Assembly (NCBI RefSeq): GCF_002015035.1 | Contig: NZ_MUXY01000011.1 | Span: 25,308 to 89,307, forward strand | Direction: 5' to 3' | DNA from: Haemophilus parahaemolyticus | GTDB lineage: Bacteria > Pseudomonadota > Gammaproteobacteria > Enterobacterales > Pasteurellaceae | DNA length: 64,000 bases | Shown here: positions 11,391 through 21,549 of the stretch, piece after piece | How the letters are laid out: each line of letters starts with the position of its first letter | How positions within the stretch are numbered: position 1 is the stretch's first letter | Notes under the pieces: generated by a model | Seen by the model: only the letters and a program-made list of their open reading frames with translations | What the model was told of the DNA's origin: nothing | Database searches by the model: none | Position numbers and translations under genes: made by a program

Positions 11391-11711
11391 TTGCGATCCT
11401 TAATTTATTATGAGTTCCGCTAATCCCTACTGCCACAAACGCTTGTGTTTGAACGTTGCTTTAGCAACGGCACGAAGTGTGAGCACAGCGAGTAAATCTC
11501 CCCTCCTCTCTTGGCTAAAGAGAGGAGGGGAGATTTGGTAGAAGTTAAAACGAAGAAATTAGTTTGTAAATTATACTATGTAAAAACATACAAAACCTTG
11601 ATATAACCCAAAATTCTATTCCGTTCCATTTGCTTATAAACCTGAGCAATTTACTCTACCTTTAATTGTGCTATGATGTGGACAATAATTTTCCTCTTAA
11701 AAGGACACAAA
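11391..11711. other. Intergenic gap with palindromes
   Basis: No gene seen. It holds small palindromes (ACAAACGCTTGTGTTTG near 11434 and CGTTGCTTTAGCAACG near 11454), the large palindrome annotated separately, and the upstream region of gshF with an AAAAGGA ribosome site at 11698-11704. Confidence 0.6.
11494..11536. repeat. CTCCCC-rich palindrome, single hairpin copy
   Basis: A perfect 19-bp stem (11494-11512 with 11518-11536) starting AAATCTCCCCTCC, with the 5-base loop GGCTA. The same AAATCTCCCCT...AGGGGAGATTTGG outer sequence occurs at 47771-47895, so this is a dispersed repeat family. Confidence 0.85.
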
Positions 11712-13997
11712 ATGAAATTACAGCAATGGATTAAGCAAAATCAGTTGGGATTACTGTTTCAACAAGGCAGTTTTGGTTTGGAAAAATAGAGCCAACGTAT
11801 TGATGAAAACGGCAATATTGTCACTACACCACACCCTGCAGTGTTTGGTAATCGTGCCTACCACCCTTATATTCAAACCGATTTTGCAGAAAGTCAGTTA
11901 GAACTGATAACCCCGCCAAATAATAAGCTTGAAGATAGCCTACGTTGGCTTTCTGCGATTCACGAAGTTGTTTTACGTTCTTTACCTGAAAATGAATTCA
12001 TTTTTCCGTTTAGTATGCCAGCAGGCTTGCCACCTGAAAGTGCGATTCAAGAAGCCCAGCTCGATAATGTAGAAGACGTAAAATATCGAGAACATCTCTC
12101 GCAAAATTATGGCAAATATAAACAGATGGTGAGCGGTATTCATTACAACTTCCAACTCTCACCTGAATTTGTGAAAGCAGTGTTCAGCTTACAAAATGAG
12201 TATACGGAACTCAAAGATTTCCAAAACGCCTTATATATGAAATTGGCGAACAACTTCCTGCGTTATCAATGGATTTTGGTTTATCTGCTAGCTGCAACGC
12301 CAATGGTAGAAGCCAATTATTTTTCGCGAAACGGTGTTGAAAATTCACCGCTTGCAGCAGGGCAATTGGTGCGAAGCCTACGCTCTAGCCCTTATGGTTA
12401 TGTCAATTCGCCTGATGTGGTAGTGAACCACGACAGTCTTGAAAGCTATGTGGAAACGCTAGAAGAACAAGTGAAAGCAGGTCGTTTGATTGCAGAAAAA
12501 GAGTTCTATTCCAATGTGCGTTTGCGTGGGGCGAAAAAGGCACGTGAATTACTGGAAAAAGGCGTGCAATATGCCGAATTCCGCCTATTTGACTTAAACC
12601 CGTTTGAGCCATATGGAATTAGTTTAAGCGATGCAAAATTTATTCACAGTTTCTTGCTCGGAATGCTATGGATAGATGAAACAGGCGGTCAAAAAGAGGT
12701 AGAACTTGGCAAACAACGTTTGTATCAAGTTGCCCTTGAAGATCCACGTGAACCAACGGTATTCCAAGCGGAAGGCGAGGCGGTATTACACCAAATTATT
12801 GAGATGCTGAAAACCATCAATGCGGACGAAAGTGTGATAAAAGCTACGGAAGAAAAATTGGCACAGCTTGCCGACCCAAGCCAAACAGTAAACGGTAAAT
12901 TGCTGAAAGAGATTGAACAAGCAGGCAGTTACAAAGCATTAGGTGCAAAACTTGCACAACAATACAAAGCCCAAGCCTTCGAGCGTTTTTATGCTCTCTC
13001 GGCATTCGACAATATGGAGCTTTCTACTCAAGCGTTGCTATTTGATTTGATTCAACAAGGCATTAGTACGGAAATTTTGGACGAAAACGATCAGTTCCTT
13101 GCCCTTAAATTTGGCGATCATCTTGAATACGTCAAAAACGGTAATATGACCAGCCACGACCAATACATATCACCACTGATTATGGAAAACAAAGTGGTGA
13201 CCAAAAAAGTATTAGCGAAAGCAGGTTTTAATGTGCCGAAAAGCATTGAGTTTACCAATGTGGAACAAGCTGTAGCACACTATCCGCTCTTTGAAGGTAG
13301 AGCGGTGGTCATCAAGCCGAAATCGACCAATTACGGCTTAGGCATCACGATTTTTCAACAAGGCGTAAGCAACCGTGAAGACTTCACTAAGGCGATTGAA
13401 ATCGCTTTCCGCGAAGACAAAGAGGTGATGGTGGAAGATTATTTAGTCGGCACAGAATATCGTTTCTTCGTGCTAGGCGATGAAACCTTGGCGGTATTGC
13501 TCCGCGTGCCTGCAAATGTTGTAGGCGACGGAGTGCAAACAGTGCGTGAATTAGTGGCAGCGAAAAATACCGATCCACTACGTGGCGATGGATCCCGTTC
13601 GCCACTGAAAAAAATTGCTTTGGGAGACATTGAATTATTGCAGCTTAAAGAACAAGGCTTAACGCCAGATAGCGTGCCTGCAAGCGGTCAAATTGTGCAA
13701 CTACGTGCCAATTCCAACATCAGCACGGGTGGCGACTCCATTGATATGACCGACCAAATGCACGACAGCTATAAACAACTTGCTGTCGGCATCGCCCACG
13801 CGATGGGTGCGAAAGTGTGCGGGGTGGATTTGATTATTCCTGATTTAACGAAACCTGCCGAGCCATCGCTTAGCTCCTGGGGCGTGATTGAAGCCAACTT
13901 CAACCCAATGATGATGATGCATATTTTCCCATACCAAGGTAAATCAAGACGATTGACTAAAAATGTGATTAAGATGTTGTTTCCTGAGGTGGTTTAA
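11712..13997 (+). pseudogene. gshF: Bifunctional glutamate-cysteine ligase / glutathione synthetase, with in-frame amber at codon 26
   Basis: GshF makes glutathione from glutamate, cysteine and glycine in one protein. ATG at 11712 with an AAAAGGA site opens MKLQQWIKQNQLGLLFQQ, then GSFGLEK and TAG at 11787-11789, and the same frame continues SQRIDENGNIVTTPHP without another break to the stop at 13995-13997. Read through, the protein would be about 761 residues, normal for the family: an N-terminal ligase domain and a C-terminal ATP-grasp domain (VVIKPKSTNYGLG, VIEANFNPMMMMHIFPYQG). The lost residue corresponds to the second Glu of the family's GLEKE motif. The only nearby alternative start is GTG at 11841, which would omit the motif. 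No other damage is seen, so the mutation may be recent. Confidence 0.85.
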
Positions 13998-14154
13998 TTA
14001 ATAAACATTTAGCAAAAGAAACATGATTTATTGGACTGCAGGATTTGATTTTGCCTCTGACGAGCTCAGAGGCGACTTGATAAGTATAATGAGCATAGCT
14101 CTATACAATGCAATAGATTCGGCGCATATAAACTCCCTTTAATTAGGGTTTAAG

Positions 14155-14862
14155 TTACATTTTTAAATAAAAATCACGGGTCAGAACCACAAATTCGGGC
14201 GTGTATTGGTTTTGTTCGTTATAAATCACAAGCGGTTTAATTTTGCAATCCAAATGTTCAAACTGAAAGGTTAAAATCAATCGTTTCGGAGATTGCCCAT
14301 TTTTAGTGATGATTTGGTAAATTTTAGTGCAAAATAATCCGCTTTTTTTGCTCTGTTCGAGCAGTTTTTCCGCCTCTTGAGTAGGCAAAATAAAGCTGAT
14401 TTTCCCTGTTTGAGCAAGCCATTTTTTCGCTTGCATCAACCAATCAAAATGGCTTTTTTGAAGACTGCGGGCAAGATCGCGTTCTGCAGTTCGGCTGGCA
14501 AGGCTGTCACGAAAATAGGGCGGGTTCGACACAATCAGATCGAATTTTTGTGGAAAATCGCTCTCAAAGATATCGCCTTGTTGAATAGAAATTCTCCTTT
14601 TCCACGTAGAATGTTGTGCATTTTCAACCGCTTGTTGGTAAGCATTTGGCTCTAACTCAAGGGCGGTAATGTCACAATTTTCCTCTGTTCGCTGTGCAAG
14701 CATTATCGCAATCAAGCCTGTACCTGTACCGAGGTCAAGAATTTGCTTGGCATTTTTTATTTCCGCCATTGCCCCAAGCAAAATGCCATCGGTATTGACT
14801 TTCATCGCACATCTATCGTGGGCGATAAAAAATTTTTTAAATTGAAATCCTGATTTTTTCAT
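14155..14862 (-). CDS. trmN6: tRNA1(Val) adenine-37 N6-methyltransferase
   Basis: The 235-aa product is a Rossmann-fold S-adenosylmethionine methyltransferase: motif I is LDLGTGTGLIAIMLAQR near residue 43, and the amino-methyltransferase motif NPPYF is near residue 113. It matches the YfiC family, which methylates A37 of tRNA1(Val). It is convergent with gshF and divergent from the downstream M48 protease gene. Confidence 0.9.
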   Translation of the reverse strand: MKKSGFQFKKFFIAHDRCAMKVNTDGILLGAMAEIKNAKQILDLGTGTGLIAIMLAQRTEENCDITALELEPNAYQQAVENAQHSTWKRRISIQQGDIFESDFPQKFDLIVSNPPYFRDSLASRTAERDLARSLQKSHFDWLMQAKKWLAQTGKISFILPTQEAEKLLEQSKKSGLFCTKIYQIITKNGQSPKRLILTFQFEHLDCKIKPLVIYNEQNQYTPEFVVLTRDFYLKM

Positions 14863-14949
14863 TTTGGGGTTATTTTGTAGAAAGATGGGCTATAATCTCA
14901 TTGTTTTTCATCTTCGACAACCTAAGACAGAGATTTAAATGAGGATACA

Positions 14950-15696
14950 ATGAAACCATTAAAAAAGATTGCATTAGTCGCAATACTGAGTACTTTTTTG
15001 ACCGCTTGTATGAGTACGCAACAAATTAACGCAGAAGCTTCGCAAGGTTATAGGCAAATGAAACAACAAAATGCCAAAGCGATTGATACTAGCTCCGTAA
15101 CTGCTCAACGGGTACATAAAATTTTTAATAAAATGAAACCTTATGCAGAACAAGAAAATAAAACGGGCGTACCATTCCAATGGGAAATTACCGTTTTTCG
15201 TACCAATGAACTCAATGCGTGGGCAATGCCTGGTGGCAAAATGGGCTTCTATACGGGTTTGGTTGAAAAGCTCAATATGAATGATGATGAGATTGCTACC
15301 GTAATGGGGCATGAAATGGCTCACGCCTTACAAGAACACGGTAAATCTTCTCGTAATGTGACATTGATTACAGGTATTGTGGGACAAGTTGCAGATGCGG
15401 CAGTGACTGCAACAACGGGTGTTGATACTCAAGGTTTGTTAAGTGTTGGAACTGATTTAATTGCGAATAAACCGTTTTCACGCAGCCAAGAAACAGAAGC
15501 CGATGAAGTGGGCTTGATGTTGATGGCAAAATCAGGGTATAACCCTTCGGCTGCACCAAATGTGTGGGTAAAAATGAGCCAAGCCGGTGGTAGCGGTGGC
15601 GGGATTTTCTCTACTCATCCTTCAAATGCGGATCGGCAAAAAAATCTAGAACGTTTAATTCCTGATGCGATGAAGCTTTACAAAGCGGGTCGATAG
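14950..15696 (+). CDS. loiP: M48 family lipoprotein metalloprotease (LoiP-like)
   Basis: The 248-aa product starts with a lipoprotein signal ending in LTAC (lipidated Cys20) and has the zinc motif HEMAH at 121-125, with the third ligand in the ETEADEVG segment near residue 182. YggG/LoiP of E. coli is an outer-membrane-associated protease induced by low osmolarity; that role is inferred from the family. It ends in a short GSGGGIFSTHPSNADRQKNL tail typical of M48B proteins. A half copy of a repeat lies 50 bp downstream. Confidence 0.88.
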   Translation: MKPLKKIALVAILSTFLTACMSTQQINAEASQGYRQMKQQNAKAIDTSSVTAQRVHKIFNKMKPYAEQENKTGVPFQWEITVFRTNELNAWAMPGGKMGFYTGLVEKLNMNDDEIATVMGHEMAHALQEHGKSSRNVTLITGIVGQVADAAVTATTGVDTQGLLSVGTDLIANKPFSRSQETEADEVGLMLMAKSGYNPSAAPNVWVKMSQAGGSGGGIFSTHPSNADRQKNLERLIPDAMKLYKAGR

Positions 15697-15745
15697 CTAA
15701 TATACATAAGGGCGAATACAATGCGATCTTTACCTCAAATATTGC

Positions 15746-15775
15746 ACTAAACTTCTAACTGATTAAAGTGCAGAT
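15746..15775 (-). repeat. Half copy of the 50-bp double-palindrome repeat
   Basis: These 30 bp are the reverse complement of one end of the repeats at 26431-26480 and 31049-31098, with one mismatch (ATCTGCACTTTAATCAG against ATCTGCACCTTAATCAG). The partner half is missing. Confidence 0.75.
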
Positions 15776-15974
15776 TTTTACGGTCAAATTCTAGATAGCT
15801 CTCTAAAGGTAACCTGATAAAACGCCTGAAAAATTGTTTTGTGGAAACGCTTACTTTTTATTGTGATTTGTCAGATTAAGTCTGATCTTCTATAGGGAAA
15901 GGCGATTCTGGTGTATAATCTCCCCCATATTAATATCAGCAGAAATATTTAGCGGAACACAAAAGGAGTTGCAT

Positions 15975-16592
15975 ATGAGCCAATTTTTCTACATTCACCC
16001 TGAAAATCCGCAGCCTCGTTTGATTAACCAAGCGGTTGAAATTATTCGTAAAGGTGGTGTGATTATTTACCCGACCGATTCAGGCTATGCTCTTGGTTGT
16101 GGGATTGGGGAAAAATCGGCGATGGAACGCATCGTAAGAATTCGCCAACTGCCTGAAAATCATAATTTCACGCTGGTGTGCAGCGATTTATCGGAGCTTT
16201 CTACCTATGCGATGGTGGATAATCAAGCCTATCGCTTGATGAAAAATAACGTGCCGAATCCGTACACTTTTATTCTACCTGCTACTAAAGATGTGCCGCG
16301 TAGGCTACAAACTAAGCGTAAAACCATCGGAATTCGAGTGCCAGATAATGCGATCGCATTAGCATTGATTGCTGCCCTTGGCGAACCACTGCTTTCTTGT
16401 TCTTTGATGTTACCTAGCGAAGACATGACGCAGTCGGATCCCGAAGAAATCCGTACTCTTTTAGAACACCAAGTGGATTTGATTATTCACGGTGGTTATT
16501 TAGGCGTTGAGCCGACAACGGTTGTTGATTTAACTGGCGACAGCCCAGAGATTATCCGCGAGGGATCAGGCAGCCTCACGCCATTTATTTAA
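15975..16592 (+). CDS. yciO: YciO (Sua5/YrdC/YwlC family)
   Basis: The 205-aa product has the YrdC-like fold motifs GGVIIYPTDSGYALGC and, near the C-terminus, STEPTT-like EPTTVVDLTGDSPEIIREGSG. It resembles YciO, not the tRNA threonylcarbamoyladenosine enzymes TsaC/Sua5, and its function is not settled. The start at 15975 has a strong AAAAGGAG site. It is followed 48 bp later by rluB, a conserved pairing. Confidence 0.9.
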   Translation: MSQFFYIHPENPQPRLINQAVEIIRKGGVIIYPTDSGYALGCGIGEKSAMERIVRIRQLPENHNFTLVCSDLSELSTYAMVDNQAYRLMKNNVPNPYTFILPATKDVPRRLQTKRKTIGIRVPDNAIALALIAALGEPLLSCSLMLPSEDMTQSDPEEIRTLLEHQVDLIIHGGYLGVEPTTVVDLTGDSPEIIREGSGSLTPFI

Positions 16593-16640
16593 ACCATTTT
16601 TAAAATATTTAGACGCTTGTGAAAGCGACAAGGACAAACA

Positions 16641-17681
16641 ATGAAAACCTTTCAAAATAAACAAAAACCAACATTTAATCGTCAATCTGATGAGAAAAAA
16701 GGAGCAAAAAATCCAGGCTTAGCGGAACGTAATGAACAGCGTGCGGCACGCCCAACTTCTCGCCCGCTTGCAAAAAAAATTGCAAAACCGACCGCTTCTT
16801 TAGATAAAGCCACTGAGAAAAAAGAGAAAGTTTTAGGCGAAAAATTACAGAAAATTTTAGCCCGTGCAGGGCAAGGCTCACGTCGTGAATTAGAAGAGGT
16901 AATTGCGGCAGGTCGCGTGAGTGTAGATGGTAAAATCGCTTCATTAGGTGATCGTGTTGTCGTTAGTTCGGCAACCAAAATCCGTATCGACGGGCACTTA
17001 ATCAACATCATTCCAACCCAAAAAGAGATTTGCCGTGTGTTGATGTATTACAAACCTGAAGGCGAACTTTGTACTCGCTCTGATCCTGAAGGTCGAGCAA
17101 CTGTTTTCGACCGCTTGCCACGTTTAACAGGCTCACGCTGGATTGCGGTGGGGCGTTTAGATATCAACACTTCGGGCTTATTGCTGTTTACCACTGATGG
17201 TGAACTTGCCAACCGTTTAATGCACCCAAGTCGTGAAGTAGAGCGTGAATACTCCGTGCGTGTATTCGGCAACGTGGACGAAGCGATGTTACAACGCTTA
17301 CGCAAAGGTGTGCAGTTGGAAGACGGGCCTGCGAACTTCAAGCAAATTAAGGCGGTAGGCGGTACAGGCATCAACCAATGGTTTGATGTGACTTTAACTG
17401 AGGGGCGTAACCGCGAAGTACGTCGCTTATGGGAATCGCAAGAAGTGGAAGTGAGCCGTTTGATCCGCATTCGCTACGGTAACATTAAGCTCGAAAAAAG
17501 CTTACCACGTGGGGGCTGGGAAGAGATGGGGCTTGAGCAAGTGAACTATCTGCGTGAATTAGTTGGACTCCCTCTAGAAACGGAAACCAAAGTGGATGTG
17601 ACTAAAAATAGAAGACGCACTAGCATCCGTCAAATTCGTAAGGCGGTCAAGCAGCATACAAAATATAAAGTAAAAAACTAA
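16641..17681 (+). CDS. rluB: 23S rRNA pseudouridine-2605 synthase
   Basis: The 346-aa product carries a lysine- and arginine-rich extension of about 65 residues, an S4 RNA-binding domain ([18 protein letters not shown]), and the RsuA-type catalytic domain with [14 protein letters not shown], Asp174 being the nucleophile. It ends in a basic tail ([20 protein letters not shown]). RluB is favoured over RluE or RluF by length and domain order. Confidence 0.92.
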   Translation: MKTFQNKQKPTFNRQSDEKKGAKNPGLAERNEQRAARPTSRPLAKKIAKPTASLDKATEKKEKVLGEKLQKILARAGQGSRRELEEVIAAGRVSVDGKIASLGDRVVVSSATKIRIDGHLINIIPTQKEICRVLMYYKPEGELCTRSDPEGRATVFDRLPRLTGSRWIAVGRLDINTSGLLLFTTDGELANRLMHPSREVEREYSVRVFGNVDEAMLQRLRKGVQLEDGPANFKQIKAVGGTGINQWFDVTLTEGRNREVRRLWESQEVEVSRLIRIRYGNIKLEKSLPRGGWEEMGLEQVNYLRELVGLPLETETKVDVTKNRRRTSIRQIRKAVKQHTKYKVKN

Positions 17682-17731
17682 TTTAGATATGAGTTAATTA
17701 GCGGTTCTTAAAAAATAGGTTTATTTAATTC

Positions 17732-17775
17732 AAGGACTAAGTGCTGTAATCTACAGGGCTTAGTCCTTTTATTTT
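17732..17775 (+). terminator. Terminator after rluB
   Basis: AAGGACTAAG (17732-17741) pairs with CTTAGTCCTT (17759-17768), with an inner CTGTA/TACAG stem, followed by TTTATTTT. Confidence 0.85.
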
Positions 17776-17860
17776 AGACTTTTTATTGTATAAAAATACT
17801 TTACTGTATATTAAATCAAGTGTAATATAACACAAGTTACTATTTATACAGGTATTCGGT

Positions 17861-19540
17861 ATGCTTACTCAACTAACTATCAACAATTTTGCGATTGTAC
17901 GCCATCTTAATCTTGAACTTTCTGAAGGAATGTCGGTGATTACTGGAGAAACGGGAGCAGGGAAATCTATTGCGATTGATGCCCTTGGGCTTTGTTTGGG
18001 TTATCGATCTGAGAGCAGTATGATCCGCAATGGTGCAGATAAGGCCGATATCACCGCGACTTTCCAAATGCAGCCAAATAGCCCTGCCTATTTATGGTTA
18101 AAAGAGCATGAATTACTAGATGAAGAGAATTCTCACGAATGCATTTTACGCCGAATGATTAACCTTGAGGGACGTTCGAAGGCTTTTGTGAATAATCGTC
18201 CATTGCCGATTTCTCAATTGCGTGAGTTAGGGCAATATTTGATCCATTTAAACGGTCAGCACGCACCACAATTGCTGTTAAAAAGTGAGTATCAGCTTGA
18301 GCTTGTAGATAATTATGCGGGCATTCATAACTTGCTTGGCAAGATGCAAGAGCAGTACAACAAATGGCGAAAATTACATCAGCAAGTGAAAAACTTTCGC
18401 CAACAATGCAAAGAGAATGAGGCTCGTAAGCAGTTGTTGCAATATCAGGTAGATGAATTGGATGAATTCGATATTAAAGAGGGCGAATTTGAAGAAATGG
18501 AAGAGACGCATACTCGTTTGTCCAATTCTGAAGAGCTTACTGAAATGTCGCAATCAGTATTGGATTTATTGAGTGATGATAATTCAAATGCTGATTCTCT
18601 GATTTACAACGCTATTCGATATTTGGAAGATTTGGTGGATGTGGATATAAACTATCAATCTTCGCTTGATATGCTTAATGAAGCCTTGATTCAAGTGCAA
18701 GAGGCAAGCTCGGAAGTGCGTGCATTGGCAGATAGTATTGAGCAAGATCCTGAATTATTAGCAGAATTGGATGAGCGTATTTCTCGTGCGATGTCACTAG
18801 CGAAAAAACACTATGTTTCGCCAAATGAGTTATGGCAACATCATAGTGTATTGCAAGATGAGCTACAAAAACTTGTTGATTTTGAAGATAACGAAGATCA
18901 ACTGATTGCTGATGAGAAAAAAGCATACCGTGAATGTGTAGCGTTAGCAGAACAAATTTATCAAGAGCGAGTATCTGCTGCTCAAAAATTGGCAGAACAA
19001 GTAACTAGCCAAATCAAAGCACTTTCGATGGAAAATAGTGAATTTTATATTGATATTCAGCACGATGTGAAAAAACTCACACCAAATGGGGCAGATTTGG
19101 TTGAGTTTAACTTACGCAGTAACTTGGGGCAAAATGCTCAGCCTCTCGCTAAAATTGCTTCAGGTGGTGAGCTTTCGCGTATTTCTCTTGCCGTACAAGT
19201 TTTAACTGCAAATAAACTTTCGACACCGACGATTATTTTTGATGAAGTGGATGTGGGAATTAGTGGTATTGCTGCTACAACTGTAGGCAGATTATTACGT
19301 CAATTAGGCAATAAATGCCAAGTGCTTTGCGTGACCCACTTACCACAGGTGGCAAGTCACGGGCATCAACATTTCAATGTGCAAAAATATGTGAAAGATA
19401 ACCAAACCGAAACACAGATGAGCTTGCTTTCTGAACAAGAACGAGTCAATGCCTTAGCTCGTTTATTAGGTGGTAGCAAAATTACTGATGCGGTATTGGC
19501 GAATGCTCAGGAAATGTTGAGTTTGGCTAAGATTGAATAG
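17861..19540 (+). CDS. recN: DNA repair protein RecN
   Basis: RecN is an SMC-like ATPase used in recombinational repair of double-strand breaks. The 559-aa product has Walker A GETGAGKS at residues 29-36, a central coiled coil (roughly 160-360), the signature ASGGELSRISLAVQ, and Walker B TIIFDEVDVGISG. In relatives it is LexA-controlled; only a half site (CTGTATAT near 17804) was seen upstream. Confidence 0.96.
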   Translation: MLTQLTINNFAIVRHLNLELSEGMSVITGETGAGKSIAIDALGLCLGYRSESSMIRNGADKADITATFQMQPNSPAYLWLKEHELLDEENSHECILRRMINLEGRSKAFVNNRPLPISQLRELGQYLIHLNGQHAPQLLLKSEYQLELVDNYAGIHNLLGKMQEQYNKWRKLHQQVKNFRQQCKENEARKQLLQYQVDELDEFDIKEGEFEEMEETHTRLSNSEELTEMSQSVLDLLSDDNSNADSLIYNAIRYLEDLVDVDINYQSSLDMLNEALIQVQEASSEVRALADSIEQDPELLAELDERISRAMSLAKKHYVSPNELWQHHSVLQDELQKLVDFEDNEDQLIADEKKAYRECVALAEQIYQERVSAAQKLAEQVTSQIKALSMENSEFYIDIQHDVKKLTPNGADLVEFNLRSNLGQNAQPLAKIASGGELSRISLAVQVLTANKLSTPTIIFDEVDVGISGIAATTVGRLLRQLGNKCQVLCVTHLPQVASHGHQHFNVQKYVKDNQTETQMSLLSEQERVNALARLLGGSKITDAVLANAQEMLSLAKIE

Positions 19541-19577
19541 TACGAGGGTTTAGTAATGAACTCTCCTAGAGAAAGTT

Positions 19578-19735
19578 AATTATTTCGGTAATATGTAGCA
19601 GTTGCCCAATGAAGCGATTAACTTGATGTTTTTGTTGCAACGGTGGTTTTAGGTAACCATAGTTGCTATGGACAAGAACGATGATATTTATATAAAAAAA
19701 TGAGTTGTGCAACTGCTACATCATACCGAATTATT
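19578..19735. repeat. MITE-like element with 27-28 bp inverted ends
   Basis: The left end (19578-19605; TCGGTAATATGTAGCAGTTGC inside) and right end (19709-19735; GCAACTGCTACATCATACCGA inside) are imperfect inverted repeats around 103 bp with no ORF. It fills the gap between recN and hflX and abuts the hflX stop codon. It could also act as a terminator for the convergent genes. No other copy is seen in this window. Confidence 0.55.
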
Positions 19736-21130
19736 TTATCCCCACTTTGCCAACTCAATACACTCTATCAATTCAGGATATTGCTTCGCCCATTTATTCC
19801 ACTGCACTTTGTCAATTTCAATGTTGATAATGCGATCGCCAAACTCATTGAAATGCTCGGCTTTAATTCCTTTTTGTTGTTTGAAAAGAGTGTACAGATT
19901 GCCTGCAGTTGGAGAGAGAAGTAACGTTTCTTTCACTAATTCGTTGCGTAACTGTTCGTGAATTGCTTCAAAAAGCAGATCGATACCTTCGCCAGATTGA
20001 GCAGAAAGGTAAACCGCGGTTACTTTACTTTCATCATCTCGTTCAACAAAAGGTTGAATGCCGTCTAGTTTATCTACTTTGTTATAAACCAAAAGAGTCG
20101 GAATATCTGCAGCACCAATCTCTTCCAATACTTGATTTACCGCTTGGATATTCTCATTTTTGCGTTCATCTGCAACATCAATCACGTGCAATAAGAGGCT
20201 GGCTTCAACTGTTTCTTGCAAGGTAGATTTAAATGCAGAGACCAAATCATGTGGCAAAAAGCGAATAAAACCCACGGTATCAGCAAGAATAGTTGTGCCC
20301 ACATCTTGAATTTGCATTCTTCTTAGCGTTGGATCAAGCGTTGCAAAGAGCTGATCGGCAGCATAAACGTCTGCTTGCGTAATCGCATTAAACAGGCTTG
20401 ATTTCCCTGCGTTAGTATAACCCACAAGCGAAATGGTCGGAATATCTGCTTTCTGGCGAGTTTTGCGATTTTGCTCGCGTTGCTTACTCACTTTCGCCAA
20501 ACGATTTTGCAGTTGTTGAATGCGAACTTTAATCAAACGGCGGTCAGTTTCCAGCTGAGTTTCACCTGGCCCACGTAAACCAACAGCTCCCCCTTTTTGC
20601 TGATCTTGATTACCTAAACGACGTACTAGGCGACTCGCAAGATGCTTAAGCTGAGCTAATTCCACTTGCAATTTTCCTTCGTGACTACGGGCACGTTGGG
20701 CGAAAATATCTAAAATTAAGCCTGTTCTATCTACCACTCGGCAATTGCATAGCGATTGCAAATTCCGTGTTTGTGAAGGGCTTAATTCGTGATTAACTAG
20801 CACGAGGGTTGCTCCCAAATTTTCGACCGCTTGTTTAATCTCTTCCGCCTTGCCTTTACCGACAAAATAGGTGATATGCGGGCTAGAACGGGAAGTAGTG
20901 AGCGTGCTTAAAATTTCTACGCCTGCCGATTCAGCAAGAGTGTGAAATTCAACCAGATTTTCGGTGTCTTTTTGTTGGGAAAGATAGAGATGAACCAGAA
21001 TTGCTTTATCTGCTTGATGAGAGTGTTCAAGAGATGAATTTTTTTGGTCTTTAGAAAAAGAGAAACCAAGCGGCTGATTTTCATCATCGCTTGGTAAATC
21101 ATGTTGAGTAAGATTTGAAGTGTTAATAAT
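19736..21130 (-). CDS. hflX: GTPase HflX, probable ATT start
   Basis: HflX is a ribosome-associated GTPase that splits stalled 70S ribosomes after heat stress. The frame encodes the full N-terminal domain ([48 protein letters not shown]) and the GTPase domain with [11 protein letters not shown] and [11 protein letters not shown]. Between the in-frame stop at 21140-21142 and codon 105 (TTG at 20816-20818) there is no ATG, GTG or TTG, although about 104 codons are clearly HflX-like. The only plausible starts are two adjacent ATT codons (21128-21130 and 21125-21127) just after the hfq stop. I placed the start there, giving 464 aa. Confidence 0.85.
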   Translation of the reverse strand: MINTSNLTQHDLPSDDENQPLGFSFSKDQKNSSLEHSHQADKAILVHLYLSQQKDTENLVEFHTLAESAGVEILSTLTTSRSSPHITYFVGKGKAEEIKQAVENLGATLVLVNHELSPSQTRNLQSLCNCRVVDRTGLILDIFAQRARSHEGKLQVELAQLKHLASRLVRRLGNQDQQKGGAVGLRGPGETQLETDRRLIKVRIQQLQNRLAKVSKQREQNRKTRQKADIPTISLVGYTNAGKSSLFNAITQADVYAADQLFATLDPTLRRMQIQDVGTTILADTVGFIRFLPHDLVSAFKSTLQETVEASLLLHVIDVADERKNENIQAVNQVLEEIGAADIPTLLVYNKVDKLDGIQPFVERDDESKVTAVYLSAQSGEGIDLLFEAIHEQLRNELVKETLLLSPTAGNLYTLFKQQKGIKAEHFNEFGDRIINIEIDKVQWNKWAKQYPELIECIELAKWG

Positions 21131-21131
21131 C

Positions 21132-21416
21132 TTATTCCGTTACGTTTTCAACAATTTCAACGGTTTGTGTCACGTGCACTGGGGCATGTGAATTGTGGTT
21201 ATTGCCGTGAGAAATTGCTCGAGCAGGCACCACAGTTGAAATCGCGTGTTTGTAAACCATTTGGCTTACCGTGTTTTTCAATAAAATAACGAATTGGTCG
21301 AATGATTCGATCTGTCCTTGTAGTTTGATTCCATTAACTAAATAAATTGAAACTGGAATACGTTCACGACGTAGTGCATTTAAGTAAGGGTCTTGTAATG
21401 ATTGACCTTTTGCCAT
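21132..21416 (-). CDS. hfq: RNA chaperone Hfq
   Basis: The 94-aa product has the Sm core: [19 protein letters not shown], the [10 protein letters not shown] strand and the [12 protein letters not shown] motif that contacts U-rich RNA. The start MAKGQ at 21414-21416 follows a GAGGAAA ribosome site; the upstream in-frame ATG at 21458 has no site. A histidine-containing tail ends in ENVTE. It precedes hflX with overlapping ends, as in the hfq-hflX cluster of E. coli. It is the expected partner of GcvB encoded in this window. Confidence 0.97.
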   Translation of the reverse strand: MAKGQSLQDPYLNALRRERIPVSIYLVNGIKLQGQIESFDQFVILLKNTVSQMVYKHAISTVVPARAISHGNNHNSHAPVHVTQTVEIVENVTE

Positions 21417-21549
21417 ATTCATTTCCTCTTTGCTTTTTATTGTTATGTGGAATTCCATTTTTTCGAGCGTAGAATATCAAATTCTACGTTTGAAATATTA
21501 TCACGTTTCGATTTGGTTCGCTATCATTTTCAGAGTCCGATGAGTTGCG

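Noticed and set aside
11841..11843. GTG as the true start of gshF
   Set aside because: Frame and ribosome site at 11712 match the family; a start at 11841 would drop an active-site motif.
17800..17840. Possible LexA (SOS) box upstream of recN
   Set aside because: CTGTATAT is present, but the partner half (ATACAG at correct spacing) is not; only half of the site fits.
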